Of a stretch of 10,199 bases of DNA, positions 8,215 through 10,199 are shown piece after piece. Positions within the stretch are counted from its first letter, which is position 1, and the number at the start of each line of letters is the position of its first letter. Made by a program: the position numbers and the translations under genes. The stretch is taken from contig LSSK01000258.1 in NCBI GenBank assembly GCA_001969505.1, positions 1 to 10,199 on the forward strand. The letters are read 5' to 3'. This DNA is from Zancudomyces culisetae (lineage: Eukaryota > Kickxellomycota > Harpellomycetes > Harpellales > Legeriomycetaceae). Below the pieces are notes generated by a model. It made no database searches. It saw only the letters and a program-made list of their open reading frames with translations, and was not told the origin of the DNA.

Positions 8215-9368
8215 TTATAAAATGTTATTATCTGTAAAAATCAAAACATATTGTAATGGAACCAACATTTCATCCCTTTCAGTTCCTCCCGTCTTGATAT
8301 CTGCTTTCCTTAATATCCTCTTTGCACTACCACTACCACCTTTATTACCACTGTTATTGCTATTGTTGTTGTTATTACTGTTACTGTTACTGTTGCTGTT
8401 ACTGTTATCAAGAAATGAAAATAAATGTGAATACACAAGCTCATCCAGCAAAATTTTACATTCATTGTATCCTCCCAATCCTTGTCTATTGGGTAAATAA
8501 TATTCTGCCTGGATAAGCATACCCTTATATGATGTCCCCACCATAATGTTTCCTATCTTTATCACATAATCACCCCCAACACTAACAGCACAATACCCTT
8601 CGATCTTGGCACTCTGTCGCAACTTCCAAATATTCTTGAGTTTATTTAATATCAACTCGAATTCGCTATCGACTCTTTGAACCATCTTTGTCTCGTTAAA
8701 TACCAGGTACTGCCGAATACCCCCACTTCCACCTCCACCTCCACTAACTGTACCATCTCTCACATTTCCATTATACATATTATAGTGCTTTCTATTACTT
8801 GAACCATTGATGCTCTTCTCCATCAGTTCGTGTTCTTCGTTATTGATATTTTCAATGTAATATATTTCCTCATCTTCATCTTCTGCCTCACTCTCCCCTG
8901 CTCGCTCATTAATCTCGTTGCTATTGAGAACATTCGGATACAACGCCGTCGAAGAATCCATACTAATCGTATATAATGCCTGGGTATCTTTTGCCGCTGC
9001 AATCTCTATATATCATTAATATTATATCAACAATGTTTCAATGAATACGCTCCTCTCCTCTCCTCTCCTCTATTCTACTCTTACCTTGCTCCATAATCTT
9101 TTCCGAATCCAAAAACTTTTGCTCACTGCTCACATCATATAACGGCTTGTACAACTTGAGTTCGGCATTCCATTTTCCAACCACACTCAATCGAAGTTGT
9201 GTACTTAGCACATCTTGCAATTGTGCCATTGAGTTGGCACCCTGTGCCTCTTTCCATAAATATACACTATTTATATTTGATTTATTTACTTAGTTTTTAT
9301 TTTATTTTAAAAATTTCAATTTGCATTTTTGTATTGTTTTCTTTTTTTTACCTTGTAGCAAATGTCAT
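8215..9368 (-). CDS. MED20: Mediator subunit 20 (Srb2 homologue), three exons
   Basis: I join three exons on the - strand: 9368-9352 (17 nt), 9266-9085 and 9005-8215, giving 329 residues. Introns 9351-9267 and 9084-9006 begin GTAAAA and GTAAGA and end TAG. The protein starts MTFATSVYLWKEAQGA, then GKWNAELKLYK, ALYTIS (76-81) and YLVFN (166-170). FELILNKLKNIW (182-193), AKIEG, VIKIGNIMVG (214-223) and KGMLIQAEYY follow, matching the Med20/Srb2 pattern through to a final PLQYVL segment. Met1 is the only ATG in exon 1, with an in-frame TAA 24 nt upstream. Med20 pairs with Med18 in the Mediator head and supports RNA polymerase II initiation. It is longer than human Med20 because of an acidic, then Gly-rich insertion (about 96-162) and an Asn/Ser tract (267-285). 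Exon 3 could instead start 9 nt later at a second in-frame AG. Confidence 0.86.
8350..8406 (-). repeat. AAC/AGT repeat encoding Asn-Ser tract in Med20
   Basis: Nineteen codons alternate AAC/AAT and AGT, giving an Asn/Ser run (residues 267-285). It sits in a loop just before the C-terminal conserved segment of Med20. It is read in frame and leaves both flanking conserved blocks intact, so it is probably tolerated as a disordered loop. Confidence 0.85.
9051..9070 (-). repeat. Pentanucleotide repeat in MED20 intron 2
   Basis: Exactly four TCCTC units on the + strand (GAGGA on the transcribed RNA) begin about 14 nt inside the 5' splice site of intron 2. The intron is only 79 nt, so the purine array makes up a quarter of it. 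Confidence 0.8.
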
Positions 9369-9813
9369 TGTTACAACACTATTGATAATTTATCTCTTTC
9401 TTCTTTTCCCTTATATTTTTCTTGTTTTGTGGGTTTACCGTTTCATTTGCAAGTGTCGTTCTATATTTTTACTGAGTATTGTAAAAGTATACTAACCCTT
9501 TACTTTTTCTTTTCTTTTCCTTATTCAACAAATAACAATAACAATAACAATAACAATAATTTAAATACTACTTTTACTACGATTTGATTTGCTTTCATTT
9601 AATTTCAAATCGAAATCTGTTTACCTTAATAAATGGATAAATGGATAAAATGTACACAAAATAAAATTATCTAGACTTTTGTTTTTTAAATGATTTAAAT
9701 GAAAATTGATATTTACAATACTTGTATTTTTAACAGTGTATTAAAAGAAACTCTCCCCCTTCCTACTACCACCACCACAATCATCACCACCTCGTTCAAT
9801 TTAAACCACGAAA
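9369..9813. promoter_or_regulatory. Divergent upstream region between MED20 and NSE1
   Basis: The 445 bp between the two opposed start codons must hold both promoters. Visible items are TATAAG on the - strand at about 9416-9411 (roughly 45 nt before the MED20 start), an AACAAT repeat at 9531-9560 and a duplicated ATGGATAA at about 9633-9648. An acceptor-like ATTTTTAACAG ends near 9737 on the NSE1 side. CCTTCCTACTACCACCACC-type pyrimidine sequence follows just before NSE1. None is a proven element. Confidence 0.45.
9531..9560 (+). repeat. AACAAT hexanucleotide repeat
   Basis: Four perfect AACAAT units with partial flanking copies, in the shared upstream region of MED20 and NSE1. Confidence 0.8.
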
Positions 9814-10199
9814 ATGTCCTCTACCCAATACAAAGTCTTTCTACAATCATGCTTGGCCAAGAGTTTTTTAACCCAGGATCAGCTAATAGAACAATGCAAT
9901 ACTATTTTTGACCAAGGTCGGTAAATCTCTCTCTCTCCTCCCCATCTCCCCTTTTTAATACTTTACTTTTTAAATAATCACTATATACCACTCATATAAT
10001 AATAATAATAATGTTAATAATAATAATAATTACAGTAAAAGGACCGCTTCAATAAATACATTAACCATATAAACTAAACCGAATAGACTGTGACCCTTCT
10101 CTGATAATCGAAAAAACCAAATCAACTTTTTCACAGCTTGGCCTAGATTTAATCTCTGGAATCGACCAAATAACCGGAATCACTTACTGGTGTGTAGTA
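9814..10199 (+). CDS. NSE1: Smc5/6 complex subunit Nse1, 5' part, splicing unresolved
   Basis: Exon 1 (9814-9920) encodes MSSTQYKVFLQSCLAKSFLT and then QDQLIEQCNTIFDQG, matching the Nse1 N-terminus (the YxxFLQ..L helix). A GTAAAT donor follows at 9921. The last stretch, 10137-10199, comes after a clear TTTTTCACAG acceptor and reads LGLDLISGIDQITGITYWCVV. This matches the Nse1 segment before the conserved 'LVN', and it runs off the window. Between them, 10042-10074 reads DRFNKYINHIN, matching the Nse1 'FINxIN' helix. However, it is not in phase with either canonical donor of exon 1 and meets TAA at 10075 before any GT donor. The gene may contain a base error, use unusual splicing or be damaged. 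Nse1 works with Nse3 and Nse4 in the Smc5/6 DNA-repair complex and carries a C-terminal RING-like domain, which lies outside the window. Confidence 0.72.
9996..10030 (+). repeat. TAA trinucleotide repeat in NSE1 intron
   Basis: Two runs of (TAA)n, interrupted by a GT around 10013-10014, lie just upstream of the TTACAG acceptor-like site ending at 10035. The run supplies stops in one frame and confirms that this segment is intronic. Confidence 0.8.

Noticed and set aside
9699-9911. 70-codon ORF overlapping the NSE1 start
   Set aside because: It is in a different frame from the Nse1-like exon 1 and has no recognisable similarity.
10036-10089. Reassigned stop codons (TAA/TAG read as an amino acid) to explain the NSE1 middle exon
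   Set aside because: MED20 and the MYND gene use TAA as normal stops and have no internal TAA or TAG in over 1,000 codons, and Gln is encoded by CAA/CAG.

Overview
The window reads as nuclear DNA from a fungus. The three recognisable genes are a samB/Mub1-type MYND protein, Mediator subunit Med20 and the Smc5/6 subunit Nse1. The MYND protein belongs to a fungal family. Introns are short (79 and 85 nt in Med20) with GT..AG ends. Intergenic DNA is A/T-rich and full of homopolymer and short tandem repeats. I cannot name a genus. The samB-like N-terminus fits an ascomycete-type fungus, but that is inference.

Layout. Positions 1-30 are a pure G run, probably a contig-end artefact. Positions 31 to about 4950 contain no gene I can support. 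That stretch holds A/T-rich sequence, polypurine and polypyrimidine tracts, two G-rich islands with quadruplex potential, and several 5-bp repeats, including a 20-unit phase-perfect array at 3956-4055. Positions about 4949-5643 are an A-rich, nearly ATG-free stretch that looks like a long 5' leader for the next gene. The mub1/samB gene (5644-7845, +) is one uninterrupted 733-codon ORF with a conserved N-terminal region, a MYND zinc finger (residues 385-429) and a long low-complexity tail with polyglutamine. It converges on MED20 (8215-9368, -), which has three exons including a 17-nt first coding exon. The 369-bp gap between them carries C-rich tracts and poly(A) signals for both strands. MED20 diverges from NSE1 (9814 onward, +) across a 445-bp shared upstream region. 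NSE1 runs off the right edge and its middle section does not splice into a clean frame as written.

Functionally the genes are not a pathway: one concerns ubiquitin-dependent regulation and morphogenesis, one RNA polymerase II transcription and one genome maintenance. I found no mobile element, CRISPR array, tRNA or rRNA gene, and no convincing new multi-gene system. The points most worth following are the broken-looking NSE1 middle exon, the ATG-depleted mub1 leader beside a 5.6-kb gene-free block, the 20-unit pentamer array, and the MED20 micro-exon.
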